A program made the position numbers and the translations under genes. The notes under the pieces were generated by a model that saw nothing but the letters and a program-made list of their open reading frames with translations, was not told where the DNA came from and did no database searches. This document shows positions 1 to 7,660 of a DNA stretch of 41,138 nt, in pieces; position 1 is the stretch's first letter; each line of letters begins with the position of its first letter. This stretch comes from Anaerolineales bacterium. GTDB lineage: Bacteria > Chloroflexota > Anaerolineae > Anaerolineales > Villigracilaceae. The stretch is from positions 1 to 41,138 of the forward strand of contig CAKKRM010000049.1 in assembly GCA_919902735.1 (NCBI GenBank), read 5' to 3'.

Positions 1-73
1 CGGGGAAACTGCCATAAAAGACGAAAAGATTTTTTGTTTCGATTGCATATTCTGGCGTTTGAGTATTTTGCAT
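1..73 (-). CDS. pstB: Phosphate ABC transporter ATP-binding protein PstB, N-terminal fragment
   Basis: Only the first 24 codons are inside the window. The peptide starts MQNTQTPEYAIETKNLFVFYG, and the stretch IETKNLFVFYG matches the first beta strand of PstB ATPases, where it precedes the Walker A loop (not in the window). AAGGAAG lies 6-7 nt before the ATG and acts as ribosome binding site. It follows pstS, pstC and pstA on the same strand, the standard gene order of the high-affinity phosphate importer. PstB would hydrolyse ATP at the cytoplasmic face of the PstCA channel. The call rests on context plus this short match. Confidence 0.85.
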   Translation of the reverse strand, partial: MQNTQTPEYAIETKNLFVFYGSFP

Positions 74-89
74 GTTTACTTCCTTAAAA

Positions 90-148
90 GACGATGGACG
101 GCAGACCGTAGACCATTTTTCATCGTCCACCGTCCGCGGTCTATCGTC
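90..148. repeat. Dispersed palindromic repeat, GATGGAC/GTCCATC family, copy 1
   Basis: The pstA-pstB gap is filled by an imperfect inverted repeat built from GACGATGGACG, GCAGACC and their complements (CGTCCACCGTCC, GGTCTATCGTC). Related copies lie at 3525-3592 and, as a single arm, at 23864-23892. It may fold in the pst mRNA between pstA and pstB. Confidence 0.7.
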
Positions 149-153
149 AAGAA

Positions 154-1392
154 CTAATACCTTCTCTGAAAACGATTGCGAAGCATGATGGCGGTTGCGT
201 TCAAGGTAAGCAGCATCACGAGCAGCACAATGATCGCGCCTGCGGCAATGGCATGGAATTCAGATTGGGCGCGGGTCGTCCATTGGTAGATTTGAATGGG
301 CAGGGCGGTGAATTTGGAAAACGGTCCGCTTGGGTCTACGCTGATGAAGGTGGAAGCTCCCACCACAATGAGCGGGGCGGTTTCACCTAATGCGCGGGAG
401 AGTGCGAGGATGCTGCCTGTAAGAATACCCGCGATGGAGTTCGGCAAAACGTGATGCCAGACGGTCTGCCATTTGGTTGCGCCCACGCCATACGCGGCCT
501 GGCGCAGCGAATCAGGCACGGCTTTGATGGCTTCCTGTGCGTTGATGATGATCAGCGGCAGAACCAGCACGCCCATGGTTAACCCTGCGGAGAGAATGGT
601 GCGTCCGTTTGAGTCTGTCACACCGAAGAGACTGCCGCTTGTGATCGGCTCCAGCACACGGACGAAGATCGCCAATCCCAACATTCCGTAGACAATACTC
701 GGCACACCTGCCAGGTTATTGATGTTCGTCTGAATGATGCGCGTGAACCAATTCTTTGGGGCATATTCCTGCAAGTAAATTGCCGCGCCTGTGCCGATGG
801 GCAGGGCAAAGAGAAGCGCGATTCCAACCAGCCATAACGAACCTAAAATAGCTGTGCGAACTCCTGCAAACTCCGCTTTGGAAGACATTGGAGTGACAAG
901 GAATTGCGGGGTGAGCCAGGAACGAAATTCGAGTTTTGCATCGGGATATTTCCCGGCAGCCTCTGCTCGAATTTCATTGCCGCGTAGGATCGATTCCGTC
1001 ATGGACCAGGTCTGTTTGGTATCAATTTGAACGAGGCGTTCAAGGAAGAGCGTGTACAGGTCTGCCTGTGAACGGGATTGCATAGCCTGTTCGTTATCCA
1101 GTTTTTTATATGCGCCCGATGAGAGATTTTCCTTTAAGATGACAAGCAATTCATCTTTTTCCAAATCTGCCAGCGGTGTGGATGTGAAAGTTGTGGGGTC
1201 TTTTTTGTATTCAAAAGCAATGTAACCAAAAGTTCCATCCAGTACGTTGTAGAGCAGGGCTGTCAGGCTGAGGATGGCTATTATTAAAGCGGAGAAGAAT
1301 AACGCCTGCCAGAGCGATGCGATACCATAGCGGTTTTTCAACGTGGAACGGAATGCAGCGCCTTCTGGGAAATGATCGTGATTTGGGCTCAT
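154..1392 (-). CDS. pstA: Phosphate ABC transporter permease PstA
   Basis: Inner-membrane permease subunit that forms the phosphate channel with PstC. The C-terminal ~230 residues hold the binding-protein-dependent permease domain with several membrane segments and the EAA-type cytoplasmic loop ([22 protein letters not shown], near residues 290-310) that docks PstB. GGGAGAG lies 7 nt before the ATG, and the start overlaps the pstC stop by 4 bp (ATGA type), so the two are translationally coupled. The protein has 412 residues where PstA usually has about 280-300. The excess is a hydrophilic, Lys/Glu-rich insert of about 120 residues between the first and second membrane helices (roughly 60-180), predicted to be extracytoplasmic. 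Confidence 0.95.
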   Translation of the reverse strand: MSPNHDHFPEGAAFRSTLKNRYGIASLWQALFFSALIIAILSLTALLYNVLDGTFGYIAFEYKKDPTTFTSTPLADLEKDELLVILKENLSSGAYKKLDNEQAMQSRSQADLYTLFLERLVQIDTKQTWSMTESILRGNEIRAEAAGKYPDAKLEFRSWLTPQFLVTPMSSKAEFAGVRTAILGSLWLVGIALLFALPIGTGAAIYLQEYAPKNWFTRIIQTNINNLAGVPSIVYGMLGLAIFVRVLEPITSGSLFGVTDSNGRTILSAGLTMGVLVLPLIIINAQEAIKAVPDSLRQAAYGVGATKWQTVWHHVLPNSIAGILTGSILALSRALGETAPLIVVGASTFISVDPSGPFSKFTALPIQIYQWTTRAQSEFHAIAAGAIIVLLVMLLTLNATAIMLRNRFQRRY

Positions 1393-2303
1393 TCGTATCT
1401 CTCCCTAAAGCGATTGACCACCCATTGACTGATCAGGTTCAAAACGAGGGTCACGAGGAACAGCATCAACGCAATGGCGAAGAGGCTGGTGTAATCAATC
1501 GTATTGTAGGAAAGGTCGCCGCCGCTGATGCGGGCAATATGACCTGTCATGGTTTCGGCAGCTTCAAATGGGTTGATTGTGAAATTCGGTCCCGCGCCTG
1601 CCGCCACAGCAACGATCATCGTCTCGCCGATGGCGCGGGATATACCGATGATGAGAGCGGCTCCAATCCCTGATAAGGCGGCGGGTAACACCACCTGGAT
1701 GCTGGTTTCGAATTTGGTGGCGCCCATGGCATAAGCGGCTTCCCGCAAGGAACGCGGAACTGCGCTGAGCGCATCTTCGCTCATGGAGGAGATCAGCGGC
1801 AGGATCATGATGCCCATCACGATCCCTGCGGATGCCATGTTATACACTTGAACTCCGTCGCCAAAGATGTTTTGCAAAATTGGGGTTATAAAAAGCAATG
1901 CAAAGTAACCATATACAACCGTCGGGATTCCAGCGAGGACTTCAAGAATGGGCTTTAGTATGGAGCGAGTTTTCAGAGTGGCGTATTCACTTAGAAACAG
2001 AGCAGATGCCAGTCCGAGAGGAAGCGAGATCAACATCGCAATGAAACTGGTGGTGAGGGTCGATGTCACAAGGGGCCAGATCCCGAATTGACCGATCCCC
2101 GGCTGCCATTTTGTACCGCCAAAAAACTTTGCAAAGGTCACTTCAGGGTCGCCAAAGAAGAGCCAGGCTTCCTTGCCAAGTTCGTACACAATGGCAACCG
2201 TGGTAAAGATGGACAAAATGCCCGCTAAAAATAGCAGGGCTTGAATGATGCTTTCGCCGAGACGCGGTTTTTTGGATAGATCAAATGAACGTGATTGATT
2301 CAT
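1389..2303 (-). CDS. pstC: Phosphate ABC transporter permease PstC
   Basis: Second channel subunit of the high-affinity phosphate importer. At 304 residues it has usual length, with six predicted membrane helices and a permease-domain EAA loop ([20 protein letters not shown], near residues 180-200). It follows pstS after a 64-bp gap that contains a strong palindrome, and its stop overlaps the pstA start. The ribosome binding site is weak (AGAAAG). Its expression therefore probably depends on read-through from pstS past the hairpin, which would give a lower level than the binding protein. Confidence 0.95.
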   Translation of the reverse strand: MNQSRSFDLSKKPRLGESIIQALLFLAGILSIFTTVAIVYELGKEAWLFFGDPEVTFAKFFGGTKWQPGIGQFGIWPLVTSTLTTSFIAMLISLPLGLASALFLSEYATLKTRSILKPILEVLAGIPTVVYGYFALLFITPILQNIFGDGVQVYNMASAGIVMGIMILPLISSMSEDALSAVPRSLREAAYAMGATKFETSIQVVLPAALSGIGAALIIGISRAIGETMIVAVAAGAGPNFTINPFEAAETMTGHIARISGGDLSYNTIDYTSLFAIALMLFLVTLVLNLISQWVVNRFRERYE

Positions 2304-2323
2304 GCTGACTTTCTAAAAACATG

Positions 2324-2356
2324 AAGTGACAGTCACCTTTAAGGTGACTGTCACTT
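2324..2356 (-). terminator. pstS-pstC intergenic hairpin, probable attenuator
   Basis: Perfect 16-bp arms (AAGTGACAGTCACCTT and its complement at 2324-2339 and 2341-2356) with a single central base. It lies between the pstS stop and the pstC start and has no clear T-run on the minus strand. It most likely stabilises the pstS 3' end or attenuates read-through into pstCAB. It may also belong to a dispersed repeat family. Confidence 0.6.
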
Positions 2357-2367
2357 TTGGACTTGTG

Positions 2368-3429
2368 TTAATTACCGGTGGCGGATTTCCACGCTTCCAT
2401 CGAGGCGTTCAAGTCAGCCTCAGGAGCGGGGAAGTAACCCACATCCACGATGTTGTCGTTGACGTTGCTCAGGTAGAAGTAGATGAACGCGGCGACCTGG
2501 GGCTTCTCGGCCAAGATCGTAGCATCCGAGTAGATGAAGAGCGGGCGGGCGAGAGGATACGTACCATCGTCCACAGTACCCTGGTTGGGTTCAACACCTT
2601 CAACTGCTACGGCCTTCAAAGCGCCGGAGTTCTCAGAGAAGTAAGCGAAGCCGAAGTAACCGATGGCGTAGGGGCTGCCTTCCACACCCTTAACGAGAAC
2701 GTTGTCATCTTCGGAGAACTGGGCGTCGAGGCCGAGCAGGGCTTCTTCGCCAAGGGCCACATCGGCTTTACCATCGGCATTGAGGAAGAGAGGAGCAACA
2801 ACTGCTTCGTTGAAATAATCGAAAGTGCCGCTGTCTGCGCCTGGGCTGTAAATACCAATGGCTTCGGCGGGGTAGGAAGCATCGACCTGATCCCAGGTGG
2901 TGAACTCGCCTGAGAATATTTTGCCAAGTTGTTCTTTGGTGATCGAAGTGAGGAAATCGTTCTTCGCGCTTACAACCACAGCAAGGGCATCAGTACCCAC
3001 GCGGAACTCAATCGGTGTGCGGCCAATGGCGGCACAGGCTTCTTTTTCGCTGTCCTTGATGGCGCGGGAAGCGTTGGCCACATCAGATTCGCCGGCGACG
3101 CAGAAGCGTTCAAAACCAGCGCCTGAACCAATGCTGTCCACGGTGATGTTGCCAGTGTAACCTTCCTGTTGGAAGAGTTCAGCCATGCGCTCGGAAAGCG
3201 GGAAAACGGTGGAGGAACCAGCGGTGATGATGTCACCTGAAACAGCGTCGGGGGCATACATCGCCATCGCGTCTTCGGTTGCGGCGACAGTTGGTTCTGC
3301 TGCGACGGGCTCTTCTGTGGCTGTCGGTTCCACAACGATCTGAGTTTCAGCGGCGGGAGCGCCGCAAGCCGCGAGCACAAAGCTCATTACTACGAATACG
3401 AACATTAATGAACGAACAATTTTAGACAT
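2368..3429 (-). CDS. pstS: Phosphate-binding lipoprotein PstS
   Basis: Extracytoplasmic phosphate receptor that delivers Pi to PstCA. A lipoprotein signal peptide ends in the lipobox LAAC at residues 19-22, followed by a Thr/Glu/Pro-rich tether to about residue 55. Family motifs follow: ITAGSSTVFPLSERM (phosphate-binding GSST loop near residue 70), DSIGSGAGFERFC and SPGADSGTFDYF, the last typical of the second phosphate-binding lobe. GGAG precedes the ATG by 9-10 nt. Four 11-bp-spaced TTAAN repeats lie upstream (3480-3517), so the gene is very probably induced by PhoB on phosphate starvation. It is the first gene of pstSCAB. Confidence 0.97.
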   Translation of the reverse strand: MSKIVRSLMFVFVVMSFVLAACGAPAAETQIVVEPTATEEPVAAEPTVAATEDAMAMYAPDAVSGDIITAGSSTVFPLSERMAELFQQEGYTGNITVDSIGSGAGFERFCVAGESDVANASRAIKDSEKEACAAIGRTPIEFRVGTDALAVVVSAKNDFLTSITKEQLGKIFSGEFTTWDQVDASYPAEAIGIYSPGADSGTFDYFNEAVVAPLFLNADGKADVALGEEALLGLDAQFSEDDNVLVKGVEGSPYAIGYFGFAYFSENSGALKAVAVEGVEPNQGTVDDGTYPLARPLFIYSDATILAEKPQVAAFIYFYLSNVNDNIVDVGYFPAPEADLNASMEAWKSATGN

Positions 3430-3479
3430 TTCTCTATTTCTCCTTTTTTATGTTTACTGTGTGATGGTATCAGCGGGGT

Positions 3480-3517
3480 CTTAAGGTCAATGGAAGGATT
3501 GGTTAACGTCTTGTTAA
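3480..3517 (-). promoter_or_regulatory. Pho box upstream of pstS, four 11-bp repeats
   Basis: Read on the minus strand, pentamers TTAAC, TTAAC, TTCCA and TTAAG start exactly 11 bp apart (3513-3517, 3502-3506, 3491-3495, 3480-3484). A GATACC/TACCAT -10-like element follows near 3463-3471. The 11-bp phasing of TTAAC units matches the direct-repeat architecture of PhoB/PhoP operators in which the box replaces a -35 element. Confidence 0.75.
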
Positions 3518-3524
3518 GGATGTC

Positions 3525-3592
3525 TGACCGTGAACGATGGACAATGGACCACAAGGCGCCACTTATTGTCCGTGGTCTATCGTCTATGGTCA
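3525..3592. repeat. Dispersed palindromic repeat, GATGGAC/GTCCATC family, copy 2
   Basis: An imperfect inverted repeat composed of CGTGAACGATGGACAATGG, GGTCTATCGTCTATGGTCAC and related words fills the pstS-manA divergent region. It resembles the copy at 90-148. It lies just upstream of the manA -10 box, so it may have been recruited into that promoter. Confidence 0.65.
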
Positions 3593-3601
3593 CACTCCGA
3601 T

Positions 3602-3607
3602 TACAAT
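3602..3607 (+). promoter_or_regulatory. -10 box of a probable leaderless manA promoter
   Basis: TACAAT is followed by exactly six bases and the manA ATG. No Shine-Dalgarno is present and no good -35 is seen at 17 bp, so transcription should start at or next to the start codon. Confidence 0.5.
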
Positions 3608-3613
3608 ACCCCC

Positions 3614-4561
3614 ATGATCAAAACTCCCTTCTCCCTCGCCCCTGAATATCGTGACTATGTCTGGGGAGGAACAAAACTCCGCCCTGAGATTGTGCCAACT
3701 GCCGAGGCGTGGATCATCTACGCCGGCAACCGCGTCTCTTCTGGACCGTATGCCGGGCGCGTCCTTGCGGAATTGGCAGAAGACTTCGGGACGGATCTGC
3801 TCGGCTCCCGCGCCGTTGCACAGACGGGCAATCGCTTTCCCGTTCTGGTTAAGATTCTCGATTGTGCGCAGTGGCTGTCGTTACAAGTCCACCCGAATGA
3901 TGAGCAGGCGAAAAAGCTGGAAGGCGAGGGATTCTTCGGCAAGACCGAAGCCTGGCATGTATTGGAAGTGAATGCGAATGCAAAATTGATCGCGGGCATG
4001 AAATCCAATATCACAACCGATGCGCTGGCTGAGTCAATGAAGAATGGAACAATTCTGGATACAGTTCAATCGGTTGAAGTGAAAGCGGGGGATACATTAT
4101 TCATGAGTCCGGGCACGATCCATGCACTGGGGCCTGGGATGCTCATTTATGAAATTCAACAAACATCGGATCTGACGTATCGAGTCTATGACTGGGGGCG
4201 GCCTGAAACCGAAACGCGAAAATTGCATATTGACAAGGCGCTGGCGGTCTCGAACCCCAATGCGGCCACATCCGTTTTGCAAATGGCGCGGGTCAACGAT
4301 GGGGAAGTGAAGACGCTGGCCCAATGCGAATATTTCAAATTGGAAACGATTTCAATTGAAAAGAAATCCATCGGGTTGGATACGATGGCAGAATCCTTTC
4401 ACGGGTTGACCGTGATCGAGGGGCAGATTCAGGTGTCAGCGGGGGGAGAGCGAGAGGCGTTTATCCTCAATAAATTTGAGACACTCTTGATCCCCGCAAT
4501 TTGCGGAGCGTATCAAATCAAGCCTTTGATGAAGAGTCGTGTGTTGAAGGCGAGTGTGTAA
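3614..4561 (+). CDS. manA: Mannose-6-phosphate isomerase, class I type
   Basis: Interconverts mannose-6-phosphate and fructose-6-phosphate, feeding GDP-mannose and glycan synthesis in the cytoplasm. The cupin metal site is visible: QVHPND near residue 100, KTEAWHVLE near 115, and SPGTIHALGPG near 165, with EIQQTSDLTYRVYDWGR after it. At 315 residues it has the length of the short bacterial form. The start chosen is MIKTPFSLAPEYRDYVWGG, because the family begins there; codons further upstream run through the dispersed repeat. A TACAAT box 6 nt before the ATG suggests a leaderless mRNA. It sits between pst and pho genes on the opposite strand and shows no functional link to them. Confidence 0.93.
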   Translation: MIKTPFSLAPEYRDYVWGGTKLRPEIVPTAEAWIIYAGNRVSSGPYAGRVLAELAEDFGTDLLGSRAVAQTGNRFPVLVKILDCAQWLSLQVHPNDEQAKKLEGEGFFGKTEAWHVLEVNANAKLIAGMKSNITTDALAESMKNGTILDTVQSVEVKAGDTLFMSPGTIHALGPGMLIYEIQQTSDLTYRVYDWGRPETETRKLHIDKALAVSNPNAATSVLQMARVNDGEVKTLAQCEYFKLETISIEKKSIGLDTMAESFHGLTVIEGQIQVSAGGEREAFILNKFETLLIPAICGAYQIKPLMKSRVLKASV

Positions 4562-4567
4562 CAAATC

Positions 4568-4590
4568 CACCCGCCTGTTTCAGGCGGGTG
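4568..4590 (+). terminator. Hairpin after manA
   Basis: Ten-base-pair GC-rich stem (CACCCGCCTG, loop TTT, CAGGCGGGTG) a few bases after the manA stop. No T-run follows on the plus strand, so termination may be incomplete or factor-assisted. Confidence 0.5.
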
Positions 4591-4615
4591 GGGGAGGAAG
4601 GAGGAGAAGAACCGA

Positions 4616-4720
4616 TTACGCGCGGCTTTGCTTTTGCAAAAACTCGCGACGCTTGCGAGCTGCGTCTATGGTGAAGACGGTCAGCAAAGAGACAACCAAT
4701 GTTGAAATGAACGTTTCCAT
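4616..4720 (-). CDS. Putative Pho-regulated single-span membrane microprotein (34 aa)
   Basis: The ORF encodes a short N-terminus, a hydrophobic segment (FISTLVVSLLTVFTI) and a basic tail (ARKRREFLQKQSRA), the pattern of a one-helix membrane microprotein with the tail in the cytoplasm. What raises it above chance is the upstream DNA: TATAAA lies 23-28 nt before the ATG, and three TTAAN units at an 11-bp period (4754-4780) precede that, as in the pstS promoter. It directly follows phoR on the same strand. No convincing Shine-Dalgarno is present. No family is recognised and the function is unknown. A membrane partner such as PhoR or the Pst permease is a guess from position only. Confidence 0.4.
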   Translation of the reverse strand: METFISTLVVSLLTVFTIDAARKRREFLQKQSRA

Positions 4721-4742
4721 ACACAAATGATACAACGAATCT

Positions 4743-4780
4743 TTTATAACCCACTTAAGAACCAGTTAACATCTGGTAAA
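4743..4780 (-). promoter_or_regulatory. Pho box with -10 element between phoR and the microprotein ORF
   Basis: On the minus strand TTTAC (4776-4780), TTAAC (4765-4769) and TTAAG (4754-4758) are spaced 11 bp, followed after 5 bp by TATAAA (4743-4748). Because TTAA is self-complementary, the plus-strand reading also fits; the -10 box favours minus-strand transcription toward 4720. Confidence 0.6.
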
Positions 4781-4800
4781 CAAAACTGCAAAGTAGGACC

Positions 4801-4851
4801 GTCCCGAAGGTTTGGATGAAAGGCCGGCTGGTTTTAGGAAACCTTCGGGAC
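4801..4851. repeat. Inverted repeat downstream of phoR
   Basis: Thirteen-base-pair perfect arms GTCCCGAAGGTTT (4801-4813) and AAACCTTCGGGAC (4839-4851) around a 25-nt loop, 21 bp after the phoR stop. It could be the phoR 3' hairpin or a dispersed repeat. There is no long T-run on either side. Confidence 0.55.
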
Positions 4852-4871
4852 GTTTTGCGTAAGCTGAGAAC

Positions 4872-6101
4872 TTAATTCGTTATAGGAATCTCAAAATAGA
4901 ATACGCTTCCCCGTCCTTCTTCACTCTCTGCCCAAATTTTTCCACCGTGCGCTTCGATGATATGTTTCGAGATCGAAAGCCCCAGCCCCGTGCCTGAACC
5001 TGTGCGGGACGCGTCCACGCGATAGAACCGTTCAAAGATACGCGATAGACTCTCCGCTGGAATCCCTGCGCCTGTATCCCGCACAGCGCATCGAATCGCG
5101 CCGATAACTGACCCTGCTTCGAGGGATATTTCCCCGCCTGGTTTTGTAAACTTGACCGCGTTGTGAATCAAATTCACGAGCACCTGCTCCAAACGCGCTC
5201 TGTCCGCGCGGACGTGCGGCAGGTCATCCGCGCAGCCCAGCGATAACTTTAATCCTGCCCGCTCGGCTTGCATTTTCATGCGATCCATTGCGGTTAGCAA
5301 TAACTGCTTCGGAGATACAGGCGCAAGTACAAGTTCCACCTGTCCCGACTCAATGCGCGAAAGGTCGAGCAGTTCCTGCGCCATTTGCGTGAGCGCATCC
5401 ACCTCAGTGGAGATTCTGCCCAGGAAACGCGGACCAGCCGTCGGGTCGGAAAGAGCGCCGTTTTGCAACGTCTCCGTTAAAGCCCGCAGGGATGCCAGCG
5501 GAGTCCGCAATTCGTGCGACACGTTCGAGATAAAGTCACGCCGCACGGTTTCGAGCCTGCGTACGCGGGTGAGGTCCTGCACGAGCAAAAGGCTGCCGCC
5601 TTCGTGCGAATCGGGAATGGCGATCAACTGCAAAAATTGACGCCGCATCGGCAGTTCCACAGATTCGCTTTGCATCTCCCGCGTTTGCTGGCAGCGCCGC
5701 CACGCCTCGATCAGTTGGTGGTTGCGGACAACTTCTGCAACGCTGTGATTAAGCGGGGTTTTTGTATCAAAGAGTTTGCGCGCCGCAGGGTTTGCAAATT
5801 GCACCTGCCCGTGCGAATCGGCGATCAATACGCCGTCGGTCAGTTGCTCAAGGACGGTGGAGAGACGGGCGGTCTGGGAATCTAAAGTTGAAAGTTGCAG
5901 GTTGAATGTTGTTTGCAGGGATGCGATTGCGTTGGATAGATTTTCAAGGTCTTTGACATCGATGGGGAGGTTGTTCTGGCGGTTGCGAACGAGGCTTGCG
6001 TACTCATTCAAGCGCCTCTTTAAATCATAATATCGCCACGCAAACCACGCGGCGGCGAGAAAAATGATTGCAAGATAAAGCGACAGTTGACTCATTTTCA
6101 T
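4872..6101 (-). CDS. phoR: Phosphate-regulon sensor histidine kinase PhoR
   Basis: Membrane-bound kinase that phosphorylates PhoB when phosphate is scarce. Layout: one N-terminal membrane helix (residues 5-25), a coiled linker (30-85), a PAS domain (about 85-200, LTDGVLIADSHGQVQFANPAA), a HisKA helix pair with the phospho-acceptor His in FISNVSHELRTPLASL (near 220), then HATPase_c with N box (HNAVKF), G1 (DTGAGIP) and G2 (GTGLGLSI). At 409 residues and with one membrane segment it fits the gram-positive/Chloroflexi PhoR form that senses through PstSCAB. It lies 53 bp after phoB in the same direction. Linker residues near 65-73 (NLQLST) are encoded by a dispersed GTTGAAAGTTGCAGG repeat that also occurs in the DUF1800 gene. 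Confidence 0.93.
   Translation of the reverse strand: MKMSQLSLYLAIIFLAAAWFAWRYYDLKRRLNEYASLVRNRQNNLPIDVKDLENLSNAIASLQTTFNLQLSTLDSQTARLSTVLEQLTDGVLIADSHGQVQFANPAARKLFDTKTPLNHSVAEVVRNHQLIEAWRRCQQTREMQSESVELPMRRQFLQLIAIPDSHEGGSLLLVQDLTRVRRLETVRRDFISNVSHELRTPLASLRALTETLQNGALSDPTAGPRFLGRISTEVDALTQMAQELLDLSRIESGQVELVLAPVSPKQLLLTAMDRMKMQAERAGLKLSLGCADDLPHVRADRARLEQVLVNLIHNAVKFTKPGGEISLEAGSVIGAIRCAVRDTGAGIPAESLSRIFERFYRVDASRTGSGTGLGLSISKHIIEAHGGKIWAESEEGRGSVFYFEIPITN
5881..5912. repeat. GTTGAAAGTTGCAGG simple repeat inside phoR
   Basis: The plus strand reads TCTAAAGTTGAAAGTTGCAG then GTTGAATGTTG, encoding NLQLSTLDS in the linker between the PhoR membrane helix and PAS domain. Same family as 27971-28010. 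Confidence 0.7.
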
Positions 6102-6105
6102 ATTG

Positions 6106-6130
6106 CGTGATCCGTAATTTACGGATCACG
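6106..6130. repeat. Palindrome in the phoB-phoR gap
   Basis: Perfect 12-bp arms CGTGATCCGTAA and TTACGGATCACG around one base, followed by a looser partial copy (CATCACGTATTACGTG). It fills most of the 53-bp gap between phoB and phoR and may tune their relative expression, or be one more dispersed repeat. Confidence 0.6.
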
Positions 6131-6154
6131 CATCACGTATTACGTGCTGCACAT

Positions 6155-6865
6155 TTATCCTTCAAATCTGTATCCCCCGCCTCTCACCGTCACAATGCGG
6201 ACGGGGTTTGCGGCATCCTTTTCCACCTTTTGGCGCAGCCAGCGGATATGCACATCCACCGTGCGGCTGTCGCCGATAAAGCCCCAGCCCCAGACTCGTT
6301 CCAACACGAATTCGCGCGAAAGCATTTGTCCCTTGTGCTCTGCAAAGAAAAGGAGCAATTCATATTCCTTTGGCTTGATCTGGATCGGTTTATCATTTAG
6401 GGTCACTTCACGGCGGGTGAGATTGATAATCAGGTTATCGAATTTCAGAGTTTCATGTTTGGGTTCTGAGATTTTGTTTTGTCCCATTTCTTCGCGCAAG
6501 AGACGGGTACGCCGCAGCTGTGCTTTTACCCGCGCCATTAACTCGCGCATCGAAAAGGGTTTGGTCAGGTAATCATCTGCGCCCACTTCCAACCCGACGA
6601 CGCGGTCTATTTCATCGTCCCGCGCGGTGAGCATTAAAATGGCTGTGGTCATTTCCTTGCGGAGAATGCGCGCCACTTCAAAGCCATCCATTTCGGGGAG
6701 CATAATGTCGAGGACGATCAGATCAGGCTTCAGCTTGCGGGCTGATTCGAGCGCAGAGCGGCCATCTCCCACGGCTTCCACTTCGTATCCCTCTTTTTTC
6801 AGGCTGTAGACAAGCGTTTCCTGCAGGGAGGGTTCATCTTCAACAACAAGGATTTTTTCAGGCAT
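6155..6865 (-). CDS. phoB: Phosphate-regulon response regulator PhoB
   Basis: OmpR-family transcription factor. The receiver spans residues 1-120 with the acidic pair in VVEDEP, the phospho-acceptor Asp in [15 protein letters not shown] (near residue 53), the Thr in MLTARD and the Lys in LTKPFS. The winged-helix DNA-binding domain follows (about 140-234) with [33 protein letters not shown] as trans-activation loop and recognition helix. It is upstream of phoR in one transcription unit. The promoter carries two TTAAC units 11 bp apart, so autoregulation is likely. A TATATT -10 box lies 7 nt before the ATG with no Shine-Dalgarno, suggesting a leaderless transcript. Confidence 0.94.
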   Translation of the reverse strand: MPEKILVVEDEPSLQETLVYSLKKEGYEVEAVGDGRSALESARKLKPDLIVLDIMLPEMDGFEVARILRKEMTTAILMLTARDDEIDRVVGLEVGADDYLTKPFSMRELMARVKAQLRRTRLLREEMGQNKISEPKHETLKFDNLIINLTRREVTLNDKPIQIKPKEYELLLFFAEHKGQMLSREFVLERVWGWGFIGDSRTVDVHIRWLRQKVEKDAANPVRIVTVRGGGYRFEG

Positions 6866-6872
6866 GTTAAAG

Positions 6873-6915
6873 AATATACCATAAAGGAAAATGCTCTCTG
6901 TTAATGGCTTGTTAA
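6873..6915 (-). promoter_or_regulatory. phoB promoter: Pho box and -10 box
   Basis: Minus-strand TTAAC units at 6911-6915 and 6900-6904 are 11 bp apart. Units further downstream are degenerate (CATTT at 6889-6893). TATATT at 6873-6878 is a -10 candidate only 7 nt before the phoB ATG. Confidence 0.6.
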
Positions 6916-6920
6916 AGAAA

Positions 6921-6948
6921 AACCCGTCAAAGCTTTGACAGGTTTTTT
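6921..6948 (-). terminator. Terminator after the 199-aa surface protein gene
   Basis: The stem pairs AACCCGTCAAAGC with GCTTTGACAGGTT, allowing one mismatch, and has T-runs on both sides. It ends the minus-strand gene at 6953 and separates it from the phoB promoter. Confidence 0.75.
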
Positions 6949-6952
6949 CTTT

Positions 6953-7552
6953 TTATGGGGTTACTTTGAATTCCAGCGTTTCATCGAGTGTGTTATTCAG
7001 GTACAGTTCCACTTTGTATTTTCCAGGCTTAAGGCCGCCCTGGCTGACCACCAACTTAACATTTGGGTCTTTATACTCATTGATGGTATTGTAGAATTGA
7101 CTGTCCGCTAGAACGCCGGGCACATCCACCACGCTCACGATCACGCGGATAATATTCTTGCCCTGCGGGTCGTTGAGGTTAAAGAATATATAAATGGGTT
7201 GCCCGCCCTTGAAACTTGTCTCTGTGAATTTCCCTTCAAAGTCGAAGGCAAGGAAGGCATTATATATGCCGGTCTCTTCGGTGGGTGCGGCGGTTGCTGT
7301 GGGAGGTTCAAGGGTTGGTGTGGATGAGGCTGTGACAACAACCAGGTCCGTTGCAGTGGCTTCAAACGGCGCATCTGCGGTGAAGGTTGCCTGAATGGCA
7401 GTTGGGCCTGGTTCTGTCTTTGCAGCCCGATCCAACATCCATGGGATAATGGCCGCCGCAAGCGTAGCGACAGCGCCAATGATCGCAATTACCAAATTCT
7501 GGTTGAGATGCGCCTTTGGGGGGGGTGAATTTTCGTTTGTATTTTTTGTCAT
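6953..7552 (-). CDS. Membrane-anchored extracytoplasmic protein with T/P-rich linker
   Basis: No family is recognised. The 199-residue product has a short cytoplasmic head, one membrane helix (NLVIAIIGAVATLAAAIIPW, residues 19-38), a Thr/Pro/Ala linker (about 50-95) and a C-terminal domain of about 100 residues rich in alternating hydrophobic strands, ending KYKVELYLNNTLDETLEFKVT. The last part reads like an Ig-like or beta-sandwich fold outside the cell. AAAGGCGG lies about 7 nt before the ATG, and a good sigma70 promoter (TTGACA-N16-TAAAAT) lies upstream. Its own terminator and promoter make it monocistronic. Confidence 0.75.
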   Translation of the reverse strand: MTKNTNENSPPPKAHLNQNLVIAIIGAVATLAAAIIPWMLDRAAKTEPGPTAIQATFTADAPFEATATDLVVVTASSTPTLEPPTATAAPTEETGIYNAFLAFDFEGKFTETSFKGGQPIYIFFNLNDPQGKNIIRVIVSVVDVPGVLADSQFYNTINEYKDPNVKLVVSQGGLKPGKYKVELYLNNTLDETLEFKVTP

Positions 7553-7575
7553 GTCAGCCGCCTTTTTATCGGGGA

Positions 7576-7603
7576 ATTTTATTACAAATAAACTTCATGT
7601 CAA
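7576..7603 (-). promoter_or_regulatory. Sigma70 promoter of the 199-aa surface protein gene
   Basis: Minus-strand TTGACA (7598-7603), a 16-bp spacer and TAAAAT (7576-7581), 23 bp before the ATG, which leaves room for the visible ribosome binding site. Confidence 0.7.
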
Positions 7604-7660
7604 GCGGGGTATTATGCAATTGCAATCGTTATTGCATTGTAATACCATTGATCTTTAAAT

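Noticed and set aside
2326-2913. Long open frame (195 codons) on the plus strand opposite pstS
   Set aside because: Fully antisense to a well-supported pstS with lipobox and phosphate-binding motifs; its peptide has no recognisable domain and no ribosome binding site.
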